DNA of 64,000 bases from a bacterium 1XD42-76 (GCA_009917545.1 QZDW01000018.1:21272-85271); one strand, 5' to 3'. Positions 28,082-36,322 are shown, counted from the stretch's first letter. Translations and numbers: made by a program. Notes: generated by a model from the sequence alone, not told the origin.

Positions 28082-28174
28082 TATTTCCTCCATTCTGTGT
28101 GCATTTTTCAGCACAAGCGGGCATATGGGAAATCGTTTTTCCTGCATATTCCCCTGATCTTCTTGTGATTTCAC

Positions 28175-28203
28175 TTGCTGTTTTCCTGTATATGCCCTAT
28201 AAT
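28175..28203 (+). promoter_or_regulatory. Promoter of the merR-type gene
   Basis: TTGCTG (28175-28180) and TATAAT (28198-28203) with a 17-base spacer face the regulator gene. The -10 overlaps that of the divergent MATE promoter, and the MerR palindrome covers its start region, so the regulator should repress itself. Confidence 0.7.
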
Positions 28204-28229
28204 AATCAGTACAGTAACTGTACGGTCAA
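28199..28229 (-). promoter_or_regulatory. MerR-type promoter of the MATE gene
   Basis: On the minus strand TTGACC (28229-28224) and TATTAT (28204-28199) are separated by 19 bases. The spacer holds the perfect palindrome GTACAGTAACTGTAC (28209-28223). The overlong spacer plus dyad is the classic arrangement that MerR proteins untwist to activate transcription. Confidence 0.85.
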
Positions 28230-28244
28230 GAGGTAATTTGAAAA

Positions 28245-29078
28245 ATGGAGAAAAAAAGAAAACTTCTCACCATCGGGCAGTTCGCAGCCATGCATGGGAT
28301 CAATAAGAAAACGCTGATGTGGTATGATGAAATCGGTCTGTTTCATCCCGCTGCCATCCACCCCGAAAATGGATACCGATATTACAGCTATCACCAGAGT
28401 GCCATTTTGGAGACGATTCTTTTGCTGCGGGAGCTGGATGTGCCGATTGATGAAATACGGGCGTTTATGGAAAATCGTTCCGCCGCCAGTATGGAACGGC
28501 TCCTGCGGGAAAAAATGGAAGATTTGGACCATGAAATGGAACATCTCAAAGCGGTTCGGAAAACACTGGCGTACCATTGCCAGAATATGCGGATACTCCA
28601 GACAATGGATCTGTCAGAAATCAGCGTGGTCGTGAAAACAGAGCGGTGCCTTGTGACCGTAGACATCAAGCCGGACATTTCTTTTGATAAACTGGTGGAA
28701 CTGATTACGGCTGAAACGAGAAAATATCAGCTCCGCCGTCTGCACGATGCGTCCTATGGGACAATGATTGCGGTAGAGAGCTTATATCATGGCTGTTTTG
28801 AGGATTACTCAAACATGTTTATTGAAATCCCGTTTCCGATCAAGAAAGAAGGCCTCCATATACAGCCAGCCGGAAAGTATGTGCGGGCTTTTTACAGGGA
28901 AGAGGGGGAAAACGCGGTGCAGTGCTACCATAAACTATTTGACTATGTGAGGGAACACAGGCTTACCCTGTTCGGATTTTCTTATGAAACCATCATTAAC
29001 GAGAATGTAATCGACAAAAGGGAGGATGCCCTTGTACAGGTGGAGATACCTGTGAAAACGGAATCCGGATGGGATTAA
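28245..29078 (+). CDS. MerR family regulator with effector-binding domain
   Basis: A 277-residue activator. The N-terminal winged HTH (LTIGQFAAMHGINKKTLMWYDEIGLF) is followed by a dimerisation coiled coil (about residues 85-125) and a GyrI-like/BmrR-like ligand-binding domain to the end. Such proteins bind hydrophobic drugs and activate an exporter gene; here the divergent MATE gene is the evident target. RBS AAGAGG precedes ATG 28245. Confidence 0.9.
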   Translation: MEKKRKLLTIGQFAAMHGINKKTLMWYDEIGLFHPAAIHPENGYRYYSYHQSAILETILLLRELDVPIDEIRAFMENRSAASMERLLREKMEDLDHEMEHLKAVRKTLAYHCQNMRILQTMDLSEISVVVKTERCLVTVDIKPDISFDKLVELITAETRKYQLRRLHDASYGTMIAVESLYHGCFEDYSNMFIEIPFPIKKEGLHIQPAGKYVRAFYREEGENAVQCYHKLFDYVREHRLTLFGFSYETIINENVIDKREDALVQVEIPVKTESGWD

Positions 29079-29152
29079 ACGTTCGATTGCCTGGCAACGG
29101 CGGTCTGTGATATCATACTTATAACTTCAGAGAAAAGGAGATGACTTGTTAT

Positions 29153-29215
29153 GGCAGTTAATAAGATGGGGGCATAGCAAAGGCTGTGCCTGAAAAAATA
29201 ATATGGCCTTTGCTA
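29153..29215 (+). other. Short leader with mini-ORF and stem-loop before the hydrolase gene
   Basis: AAAAGGAG is followed by an eight-codon ORF (MAVNKMGA, 29152-29178), overlapping a perfect 10-bp inverted repeat TAGCAAAGGC (29175-29184) and GCCTTTGCTA (29206-29215). A promoter-like pair TTGCCT (29087) and TATCAT (29111), 18 bases apart, lies upstream. It could be an attenuating leader or the remnant of an interrupted gene. Confidence 0.35.
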
Positions 29216-29279
29216 ATCCTAAAGAAATCCTGATGAGATACACATCAGGCGATTGCAAAACAATAGACGGGAGAATGAT

Positions 29280-30035
29280 ATGCCATATTATGAATACAAT
29301 TCTAAGAAAATTTATTATAGTGAAACAGGAACCGGATTTCCAACTATACTTCTTCATGGAAATACTGCTTCCTCCAAAATGTTTACCAATATAATTCCTC
29401 TGTTTTCTTCAAATTTTCATGTTGTTCTGCTGGATTTTGCTGGAAATGGATCTTCTGAGAGACTTGACTGCTTTCCAACCGATTTATGGTATGAGGAAGC
29501 CTTACAGGTGATCAGGCTAATTGAAATCAAAAATTATAAAAAAGTAAATTTAATAGGTACAAGCGGCGGTGCTTTAGTTGCAATTAATGTCGCTCTTGAA
29601 CGTCCTGATTTGATAAACAAAATAGTTGCAGATAGTTTTGAGGGGGAATTTGCTCTTGATCGTTTTGCCTCTAATATCCAGAATGACCGGGAAGTTTCCA
29701 AAACGATTCCAGAGGTAAAAGAATTTTATCAATATAATCATGGACCTGACTGGGAAAATGTTATTGATCATGATACTGCTGCAATAAAACAACACTATAC
29801 TACGATTAAAAAATTTTTTCATCATGCCTTAACAGACTTAAAATGCGATTTGCTTTTTACAGGAAGTCAAGAAGATATATTTATGCCTGGAAAATTCTTT
29901 GAGCATACGTATAATATGCTTATTGAAAAAATAGGGCACGGTAAAAAATATATATTCAAATCAGGGAGCCATCCGGCAATGATTTCCAATGCAGCTGCTT
30001 TTGCAAAACTTGTAACAGAGTTTCTCAATGAATAA
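29280..30035 (+). CDS. Alpha/beta hydrolase
   Basis: A 251-residue cytoplasmic hydrolase. The oxyanion region is ILLHGNTAS (near residue 25), the nucleophile elbow is GTSGGA (Ser near 95), and the late catalytic His is in KSGSHPAM. Asp would be in FTGSQEDIF. The substrate is unknown. ATG 29280 follows GGGAGAATGAT; an upstream ATG in frame lacks a better site. The gene is markedly AT-richer than its left neighbours, marking the beginning of an acquired segment. Confidence 0.85.
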   Translation: MPYYEYNSKKIYYSETGTGFPTILLHGNTASSKMFTNIIPLFSSNFHVVLLDFAGNGSSERLDCFPTDLWYEEALQVIRLIEIKNYKKVNLIGTSGGALVAINVALERPDLINKIVADSFEGEFALDRFASNIQNDREVSKTIPEVKEFYQYNHGPDWENVIDHDTAAIKQHYTTIKKFFHHALTDLKCDLLFTGSQEDIFMPGKFFEHTYNMLIEKIGHGKKYIFKSGSHPAMISNAAAFAKLVTEFLNE

Positions 30036-30117
30036 AAATAGTGAGCTGTCCGAAAAACAAATACATTGTTGTAGCGGATGCTGAATCATGCACAATAAAA
30101 AAATTCAATAATCGAAT

Positions 30118-30170
30118 GGCGGTTTTGACAGGGGGCATATCATCATCACCAAAGCCGCCGTTTTCTTTTT
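30118..30170 (+). terminator. Terminator after the hydrolase gene
   Basis: GGCGGTTTTG (30118-30127) pairs with CAAAGCCGCC (30150-30159), one G-T pair, followed by a T-rich tract. Confidence 0.75.
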
Positions 30171-30245
30171 GAAAAATGAGAATATGAAATTATCCAGTCC
30201 AAAAACAATAATGTAATTGTATTGGCTATTTTTGTACACAAAGCG

Positions 30246-30289
30246 GGGGTATCGTAAAATTATCCAGCCAGATAATTTTGCGGTACCCC
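30246..30289. other. Long 19-bp stem-loop downstream of agrD
   Basis: GGGGTATCGTAAAATTATC (30246-30264) and GATAATTTTGCGGTACCCC (30271-30289) pair over 19 positions, with two G-T type differences, around CAGCCA. It lies 39 bases beyond the agrD stop, so it could end the agr transcript or stabilise it. No T-run follows on either strand. Confidence 0.55.
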
Positions 30290-30327
30290 TATGTTTGATT
30301 ACTAAGATAGAGCTACAAAAATTGTCA

Positions 30328-30444
30328 TCATTTTAACTGATAGGGTATCTTAGGCTGATATGCCGGCCCAAGGGATGCGAAACCGGCCCCTGCACCGGCA
30401 ATAATACGGATCGCCTTGGCTAAATAATCAAGTAATCTCAACAT
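30328..30444 (-). CDS. agrD: AgrD-like cyclic autoinducer peptide precursor
   Basis: A 38-residue precursor starting MLRLLDYLAKAIRIIAGAGA, an amphipathic leader, and ending with the AgrD C-terminal signature YQPKIPYQLK. The core before it reads SLGPAY. No cysteine is present, so AgrB would have to close a lactone through Ser25 rather than a thiolactone; the mature ring (perhaps SLGPAY) is inferred. The ATG lies inside the agrB end (17-base overlap) and AGGAGGAG precedes it by about 5-7 bases. The protein is too short to be found by simple length cut-offs, but the position after agrB and the signature make it convincing. Confidence 0.85.
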   Translation of the reverse strand: MLRLLDYLAKAIRIIAGAGAGFASLGPAYQPKIPYQLK

Positions 30445-31012
30445 ATTTTCTCCTCCTCTTTGGTTTTATAAGCATCACCATTCCGGTTAAAATTATAATC
30501 GCCTCCAGGGCTGCTACGTACCGCAGTAGCCCGAAGCAATAGAATGATACCATCATGATAATTGCCAATATTAAACTTACATGGGTATACTTTTTGTTAT
30601 TTTGCCTCTTTTTATCTGATAAGGGTTGATTCGGATGGATGATTGGAGCTCGGATCCAGATATACGTAATGACTACTGTCCCTGCCAGAATGTTTATGTA
30701 CAGAGGCAAGTCTAACATCAGATTACCGAGCCGTAAATATGTAATATAGATCAGATTGGTAATTACAAAACATCCAATATGGGTATCTGCGTGATATCCT
30801 CCGGTAAATAAGCGTATAGTGAAAAAGAATATAATAAAAATAAACCCAACTGATATCTCATCCATGATAAACGATAACCCGAGAATACTAAGGGCAGAGA
30901 GCAATGTTGTAAACAGAAGCTCGAATCCATAGATATAGATATCGCTTTCTTCTTTTCTGATAATCTCATACCGGCATAAAAGCATGCAGCATGTCCGGCT
31001 CATCCATTCCAT
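30428..31012 (-). CDS. agrB: AgrB-like autoinducer-processing membrane protease
   Basis: A 194-residue integral membrane cysteine protease that cleaves and cyclises AgrD. The catalytic His and Cys are in RLFTGGYHADTHIGCF (His near 76, Cys near 83). About five to six membrane helices follow, and the C-terminus is basic (KPKRRRKY). ATG 31012 is chosen because GGAGGAATCGTC precedes it; the frame is open further upstream to the agrC end. agrD overlaps its 3' end. Confidence 0.9.
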   Translation of the reverse strand: MEWMSRTCCMLLCRYEIIRKEESDIYIYGFELLFTTLLSALSILGLSFIMDEISVGFIFIIFFFTIRLFTGGYHADTHIGCFVITNLIYITYLRLGNLMLDLPLYINILAGTVVITYIWIRAPIIHPNQPLSDKKRQNNKKYTHVSLILAIIMMVSFYCFGLLRYVAALEAIIILTGMVMLIKPKRRRKYVEIT

Positions 31013-31102
31013 GACGATTCCTCCAATATTTGTGGTCAATATATCATAATTTGTGGCCAAACTTGTCATGCTGACCACGAATGCCTGTTTTTTGACTATC
31101 AA

Positions 31103-32122
31103 TCAGCCTTCCCCCGCGGCCTTGGAATTAAAAAAGGTAATTTCCGCGACGAAGTGATCTATATCATATCGAAAAGTGAACAATCCGTCATATCTGGCTA
31201 CCGCATCTTGTACGCTTTTGATGCCAATTCCATGATGTGTTGCTGACGATTTTGTGGTAACGAGTTTTCCATCCTTCATTTTTGGCGTGTCTGAGACGGA
31301 ATTTACGATCTGCACCAATATCATGTCGCCAAACTGACGAATAGAGATGTCAATCTTTTTCTGACCGGATGTTTTCCGCTTTATCGCTTCCAAAGCGTTA
31401 TCCAGTAGGTTGCTAAAAATAGTGCAGAGGTCATGACTGCTTTTTCCTACAAAAAGTACATAATCAGAGTCAATTTCCATCCGGGCATTTTCACAGACAG
31501 CCTTCTTCTGATATGCATTTAAGATGTAATCCACGATCTCGTTACCGGTCCAGGCAGTCAACTCATGACTACTGACGGGTTCAATGAGCTGTTTAATATA
31601 ATTTAGTGCCTCATCGTGATTATGGTTGTTTATGATCTCATATAAAACGGATAAATGGCCGTTAATATCATGTATCAATTTCTTTTGCTCCTGATCCAGA
31701 CGAATGGAATTTTTGATTTTTTCTGATAAAAAAGCATTTTTTATTTCCACAGTCTGCTGTTCCCATATCTGATTTTTATATGCCATATAATAACTGAAGA
31801 GAAAGAAGGTAGAAAATAAAAAGCCCGCAAAGAAGAACCAGGTTGCCAATAAGCTTTGGTTTGTGCCGTCGAGAGTCTGGCTTCCCAAAAACCAGATTAT
31901 CAGAATTCCTGTTACTGAAAAAAATATACTGATTTTAATGGAACCAAACGATCTGTGGATGAATTTTCGCAAAAAATAAGATACTGAAATCAAACAGGTC
32001 TTACTTAAAATCAGGAGAACACATCGTTCAGATGAGAAGCTTTCTACCAGTTCAGATGGCAGGGACGATTGCCCTTTAAGGACTCCCAACAGAGCCATAG
32101 TCAAAAAATCAAACAAGTGCAT
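31103..32122 (-). CDS. agrC: AgrC-type sensor histidine kinase, 5' end cut off by an IS element
   Basis: A GHKL sensor kinase that would detect the cyclic peptide. From ATG 32122 it has 339 residues: membrane helices, then the phospho-acceptor region KKLIHDINGHLSVL (His151), N-box LLDNALEAI and G-box HHGIGIKS. The reading frame stays open for 38 more codons upstream, encoding another membrane helix (VWLTAFGFICIALSSFLL), up to 32240 where an IS630-family element begins, and no ATG, GTG or TTG occurs in that stretch. Intact AgrC proteins are about 430 residues, so the first membrane helices and the native start and promoter are lost. Whether the internal ATG gives a working protein is doubtful. 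No agrA is present. Confidence 0.75.
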   Translation of the reverse strand: MHLFDFLTMALLGVLKGQSSLPSELVESFSSERCVLLILSKTCLISVSYFLRKFIHRSFGSIKISIFFSVTGILIIWFLGSQTLDGTNQSLLATWFFFAGFLFSTFFLFSYYMAYKNQIWEQQTVEIKNAFLSEKIKNSIRLDQEQKKLIHDINGHLSVLYEIINNHNHDEALNYIKQLIEPVSSHELTAWTGNEIVDYILNAYQKKAVCENARMEIDSDYVLFVGKSSHDLCTIFSNLLDNALEAIKRKTSGQKKIDISIRQFGDMILVQIVNSVSDTPKMKDGKLVTTKSSATHHGIGIKSVQDAVARYDGLFTFRYDIDHFVAEITFFNSKAAGEG

Positions 32123-32240
32123 TAATACAGAATAAAATATTGTTGCTGAAATGACTTCGATTAGTGGTACGTGCTCTAAAAGGAAGCTGCTGAGGGCAAT
32201 ACAAATAAAACCAAACGCAGTAAGCCAAACAGAATATATA

Positions 32241-33401
32241 TAGCAAACGACATAAATATTTTCTATTTACTTTCCAAATATTCCTTAGTAAAATAATACT
32301 GAGGTGATAGTATGAATATTAGAAAGTTTAAATCGGACAAAAACGCTTTGATAGCAGAGGGTAATCGGATTGTTTCATCCTCAGATGATGCCAGATTCAT
32401 AAGAAAAGTGACTATTGTTAATCTCCTGCTCCGTGGTATGAGCGCTAAATTGCTCGCCGATGCCTCTGGCGAAACCGACCGGACTCTTTCTAACTGGGTC
32501 AGATCCGTTGATGAGTATGGGTTTGAGTCTCTCCGTCCACGTAAACAGCCTGGGCGTCCGCAATCCCTCACTAAATCTTAAAAAGAAAATATTAAAGTCG
32601 CCGTAGCTTCTGACCCCAATGCTTTTGGATATACTGTCTGGGATGGGCCATCCTTATCGAACTATATTGCTTCGCAGTATGATATCTCCCTGTGTGTAAG
32701 GCAATGCCAGCGGTTACTGCATGAACTTGGATTCTCTTTGATACGCCCACAGACGTTTCCTTCTAAAGGCAATGAAGAGAACCCATTGCGTGATGAATTT
32801 AAAAAAACATCTCAGAGCTAGAAAACGACCCGGACGCAATCATATGCTACCAGGACGAGGTTCACTTCATGGCAGAATCCACAGTTACCCGCGCATGGTA
32901 TCCGAAAGGCAGCTGTCCTAAGGTCAAGTCATATCCCGGGCATAAATCCGTTGCTTATAGCGGTTTTGTGATTCCAGAAACGGGCGAACTCTTCGTCACG
33001 AAGCCGGACTGGTTCAACTATGAGACCACGATAACATGTATACGTGAATTCCTCACATCACATCCTGTAGAGGATGGCAAACACCTTTACATCGTGATGG
33101 ACAATGCTCCCTGGCACAAAAAAGCAAAACGTCTTATCAATGAAGACGAGCAGTATGCAGACATTAAAAAAACCGCAACCATAATTTCCCTTCCGCCATA
33201 TTCACCTGATTTTAATCCAATTGAACAGGTATGGAGGGTTACCTGTCGTGAGAAAACACATAACCGATTCTGGGAGACTCTTGAAAAGTTAGTTGGAGTT
33301 CTTGATGATTGGTTTTCGACTTTTCAGAAGCCAAATGCCAAGCTTGCTGCTCTATGCTCTTTTTCCTAGAGTCAAACAGAAAGAATTAACGTCGTTTACT
33401 A
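32241..33401 (+). mobile_element. IS630-family insertion sequence (inactive)
   Basis: The element is 1161 bp. Left end TAGCAAACGACATAAAT and right end (reverse complement) TAGTAAACGACGTTAAT are inverted repeats, and TA flanks both ends (32239-32240 and 33402-33403), as expected for IS630/Tc1-type insertion. It joins the truncated agrC on the left to an unrelated AT-rich operon on the right, so a deletion or rearrangement probably accompanied or followed insertion. Confidence 0.88.
32312..33369 (+). pseudogene. IS630-family transposase, broken by a stop and a frameshift
   Basis: The N-terminal HTH part (MNIRKFKSDKNALIAEGNR onwards, ending PGRPQSLTKS) stops at TAA 32579-32581, where CAA (Gln) would fit, and the same frame continues KENIKVAVASDPNAFGY. 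A second change occurs at the A7 run near 32800: the DDE part (YQDEVHFMAES, VMDNAPWHKKAK, SPDFNPIEQVW, all three acidic residues present) is in the -1 frame. The A7 run could support programmed -1 frameshifting, used by some IS families, but the in-frame TAA should abolish function. Confidence 0.85.
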
Positions 33402-33427
33402 TAGAATAATAGCGAGGAGAAAATGAA

Positions 33428-34453
33428 ATGATAAAAAAATATGATGTAGATATTGACCTAGCTAATGAAACTAAAAAAGAGATGGCAAAAACATTAGCCA
33501 CAGATGATAAGAGAGTTTTAAACAGAGTCGGAGCCTTTGCAAGTTTGTATGATATTAATTATAATGAATATACAGAACCTGTATTAGTACTGAAGACGGA
33601 AGAACCTGGTTCTAAGCAGATCGTTGCTTTTAAATATGACAAAATAGAAAATGTATGTTTTGATATGATAAATCATTTGGTAAACGATTGTATTGTAATG
33701 GGAGCAAAACCACTTACAGTACAAGATGCTATCATATGTGGAAAGATGGATAAAGAGATTGTGTCCAGAATTGTAAAAGCTATTTTTGAAGCGTGTAAAC
33801 GACAAGGGTGCGTTCTTACTGGTGGCGAGACATCTGAACAGCCAAATGTAATTGGAAAAAATACATATATTCTTACGTCAAGCATAGTTGGCATAGTTGA
33901 GAAGCAAAATATTATTGACGGAGCAGCAATTGAAGAGGGCGATGTTATTATTGGGTTAGAGTCTAGCGGTATTCACACAAATGGATACACTTTGGTTAGA
34001 AAAATAATGGAAGAGAACCCGGAAATTATGAACGAATATGTTGAAGGAAAAACATTTATTGAAACTATTTTGGAACCTCATAGATGCTATTATACAGCAC
34101 TTAAAACACTATTTGAAAAGCCAAAGATGATTCATGGACTGGCACATATTACCGGCGGTGGAATATGTGAAAATTTGAACCGAATATTGCCAGTCCATTT
34201 GGATGCTAAGATTGATTTGAATTCCTATAGGGTATTAGAAATTTTTAAAGTTTTGAAGAAATATGGAAATATAGCTAACGAGGAAATGTTAAGGACTTTT
34301 AATTTAGGTGTTGGAATGGCATTGGTTACGTCTAAAGGATGTATGACTGATGTGATCAAACATATTCAGAGTCAGGACATCGCTTGTACAGTTATCGGAG
34401 AAATAGTAAAAGGAAATCAAAAAGTAATATGTACGGGGGAACTGAGGTGGTAA
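33428..34453 (+). CDS. Divergent PurM-like (AIR synthetase family) protein
   Basis: A 341-residue protein of the PurM/SelD/HypE ATP-binding superfamily, closest by eye to phosphoribosylformylglycinamidine cyclo-ligase: YDVDIDLANETKKEM at the start, GCVLTGGETSEQPN, GLESSGIHTNGYTLVRKI, HITGGGICENLNRILP and FNLGVGMALV. The canonical T-D-G-V-G-T-K loop reads T-E-E-P-G-S-K and the usual GIDLVAM-VND reads CFDMINHLVND, so it is a divergent paralogue. It is AT-rich and heads a three-gene unit with an unknown protein and a MazG-like protein, not a purine operon, so a specialised nucleotide-related reaction is more likely than housekeeping purine synthesis (inference). RBS GAGGAG precedes ATG 33428. 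Confidence 0.8.
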   Translation: MIKKYDVDIDLANETKKEMAKTLATDDKRVLNRVGAFASLYDINYNEYTEPVLVLKTEEPGSKQIVAFKYDKIENVCFDMINHLVNDCIVMGAKPLTVQDAIICGKMDKEIVSRIVKAIFEACKRQGCVLTGGETSEQPNVIGKNTYILTSSIVGIVEKQNIIDGAAIEEGDVIIGLESSGIHTNGYTLVRKIMEENPEIMNEYVEGKTFIETILEPHRCYYTALKTLFEKPKMIHGLAHITGGGICENLNRILPVHLDAKIDLNSYRVLEIFKVLKKYGNIANEEMLRTFNLGVGMALVTSKGCMTDVIKHIQSQDIACTVIGEIVKGNQKVICTGELRW

Positions 34454-34473
34454 AATAGTGGAAGGTATTTGAT

Positions 34474-35085
34474 ATGCAAATATTGAGTAATATGAGTCCT
34501 CTTTATCGAAGAAAGTGCATTATAAAAAATGTTGATGAACTAATCCGATTGAATGACTATGACCCTATAGATCGCTTTTTAAGAATAATCCGTGAAGAGG
34601 ATGAAGTTATAGAAGAGTTAGCAGCAAAAGTGCTATTTACGTTAAAAGTGATAGACGAAACTTTATGTCAAAGATTTAACACTTCTTATCACTTTTATAT
34701 TAAAGGCGATGAAATTATATATAGTTTTTTGTGTGGCATATACGGTGAAGAAAAAATTACAAAATGCGACTTTGAAAAGACTATATTTATCTTAGACTTT
34801 TGTAAACTCATATATAGATTTACATGTGCAAAAAAATTTAAGGAAAAGAATTATAATATATTTCAATTACGTTTAAATAGTTGGGGAAGAGAATATTCAG
34901 AGGCCTATATCCCAATAATGCAAGTAGAAAGCAGTAGGATAATAAAAAGTATTGTCCTATATTTTGAAAACAATCGAGAAAAATATATGACATTAATAAA
35001 ATTGTTATTGGGTGATTTGAACCTTGAAAATTTGCGAGCCATTGATAGACTGAACTCCAGGCTTAATATTAAACTATTATCATAG
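34474..35085 (+). CDS. Unknown helical protein in the PurM-like operon
   Basis: I do not recognise this 203-residue protein. It is predicted mostly helical, has no signal peptide or membrane segment, and contains four cysteines without a clear metal motif. Acidic and aromatic residues are frequent (IREEDEVIEELAAKVLFTL; CKLIYRFTCAKKFKEKNY). It lies 20 bases after the PurM-like gene and 14 before the MazG-like gene, on the same strand and with the same AT-rich codon use, so it belongs to their operon. The start at 34474 has a GGAAGG about 10 bases upstream. Confidence 0.7.
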   Translation: MQILSNMSPLYRRKCIIKNVDELIRLNDYDPIDRFLRIIREEDEVIEELAAKVLFTLKVIDETLCQRFNTSYHFYIKGDEIIYSFLCGIYGEEKITKCDFEKTIFILDFCKLIYRFTCAKKFKEKNYNIFQLRLNSWGREYSEAYIPIMQVESSRIIKSIVLYFENNREKYMTLIKLLLGDLNLENLRAIDRLNSRLNIKLLS

Positions 35086-35099
35086 AAAAGGGTGAACAA

Positions 35100-35474
35100 A
35101 TGAAAATTAGATTCGATACGGGATTTGTAGATTGCGTTGACGAGATACAGAGGGTTGCGCTCGAAATTTATGGAAAGTATAATCTCGATAAATCGCTCCT
35201 TTGGATGACTGAAGAATTTGGAGAGCTTTTTAAATCCATAAGAAAGTCAGAGGGAAGACAGGTGGTTACAGGAGAAATGGGAGATTTACTTGCTTGGATT
35301 TTCTGCATGGGAAATATTTTGGATATTAAAATATCAGATGCTTTAAAATTAACTATGAAAAAAGAAATTAAACGACAATTTGATACATATAAAAAGTTGA
35401 AATATGCATCTGATTTGGAATATGTAACTGCTGTAAACGAAAAGGATTTTTTATCTTCTGATGGAGGTGAATAG
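35100..35474 (+). CDS. MazG-like nucleotide pyrophosphohydrolase
   Basis: A 124-residue all-alpha NTP pyrophosphohydrolase of the MazG/dUTPase-like group, which removes pyrophosphate from nucleoside triphosphates. The metal-binding E-x-x-E and E-x-x-D pairs are visible in WMTEEFGELFKSI and GEMGDLLAWIF. A C-terminal tail of about 30 residues has no recognised motif. AAAAGGGTG precedes ATG 35100. It sits third in the AT-rich operon, consistent with a nucleotide-linked pathway. Confidence 0.78.
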   Translation: MKIRFDTGFVDCVDEIQRVALEIYGKYNLDKSLLWMTEEFGELFKSIRKSEGRQVVTGEMGDLLAWIFCMGNILDIKISDALKLTMKKEIKRQFDTYKKLKYASDLEYVTAVNEKDFLSSDGGE

Positions 35475-35479
35475 ATGTA

Positions 35480-35551
35480 ATTGATTGTATAAGTCAATTT
35501 AAAAAAAACTGGAAATATTCTAAATTAAGTATCGTAACTATAAATGCGTAA
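35480..35551 (+). pseudogene. Possible N-terminal stub of a family 2 glycosyltransferase
   Basis: After the MazG-like stop, GGAGGTG is followed by ATG-TAA; in another frame, without a start codon, 23 codons read IDCISQFKKNWKYSKLSIV then TINA and stop. K-L-S-I-V-T-I-N is the usual first strand of GT2 glycosyltransferases, where Y-N would follow. This suggests that the operon continued into a glycosyltransferase gene that was destroyed when the IS256 element arrived 57 bases later. The stub is short, so this is tentative. Confidence 0.3.
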
Positions 35552-35781
35552 ATTCAAAAAAACTTATACCGGCCTATATTTATATATTTTATTATTACCG
35601 GCAGTGATGAGGGTGTGAAATTTTCTCTGTAAATTCAGATCTTCTATGATAATTGAAAGGGCTTGGCAGCAGAGCCTGTTGTTAAGTCCTTGATTAATAC
35701 ATATCAAAAATAAGCCGGCATGTCAAGAGCGCCCGGATTATCCGGGCGTGTATTTACTCTTGGCATTCCGGCGCTTTTTTG

Positions 35782-36322
35782 TTACTCCGGCATCCTGTTC
35801 GAGTACATGACTGCCAGCTCTCCCCGGATTTTTCCCCAGCTCCGGATCAGGACGGTCCATTTTTTCACGATCTCAAATGTTGCCAGATACAGGGTTTTAA
35901 TAATGCCTGTGAACTCGGAAATACGCTCTTCTGGCGGTTTAGGCGGCGGTAGGAGGAATTAGCGATTCTATTGCATGTCGTGTAGAATGCCGTCCTGACG
36001 TCTTTGGAAAACTTGAAGATTGGGGATACAGCGTCCCAGTTGTCGTGACAGCGATTTATCGCGTTCGGGTACTGTCCCTCCCATTTTTCTGTCACGGTTT
36101 TTAGATGCTTAGAAGCCGTTTCTTTATCCGGCGCAGTGTAGATTGTCTTCGGGTCTTTTGCAAATGCCTTCATGTCCTTGTTTGCGACATATTCCAGCGT
36201 GTTCCGCACCATGTGGACGATGCATCTCTGCTGCTCCGTTGACGGGAACGTAGCCGTGATGCCTCTTTGATCCCCGTCAGGCCGTCAGAGCAGCAGTATG
36301 TCCTTTATCCCGCGGTTTTTTA
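35782..36322 (-). pseudogene. IS256-family transposase, C-terminal half
   Basis: From the IS66 junction the sequence reads LKNRGIKDILLL and, after frameshifts, PSTEQQRCIVHMVRNTLEY, then KWEGQYPNAINRCHDNWD, STAY-like and YRRLNRQKSVFPS, ending in WGKIRGELAVMYSNRMPE. These are the C-terminal blocks of Mutator/IS256 transposases. At least three frameshifts or a stop are visible, so it is dead. It continues directly from the N-terminal half when the IS66 insert is removed. Confidence 0.85.

Noticed and set aside
33428..34453. SelD or HypE/ThiL identity for the PurM-superfamily gene
   Set aside because: The SelD Cys/Lys motif is missing and GLESSGIHTNGYTLVRKI with HITGGGICENLNR fits PurM best.
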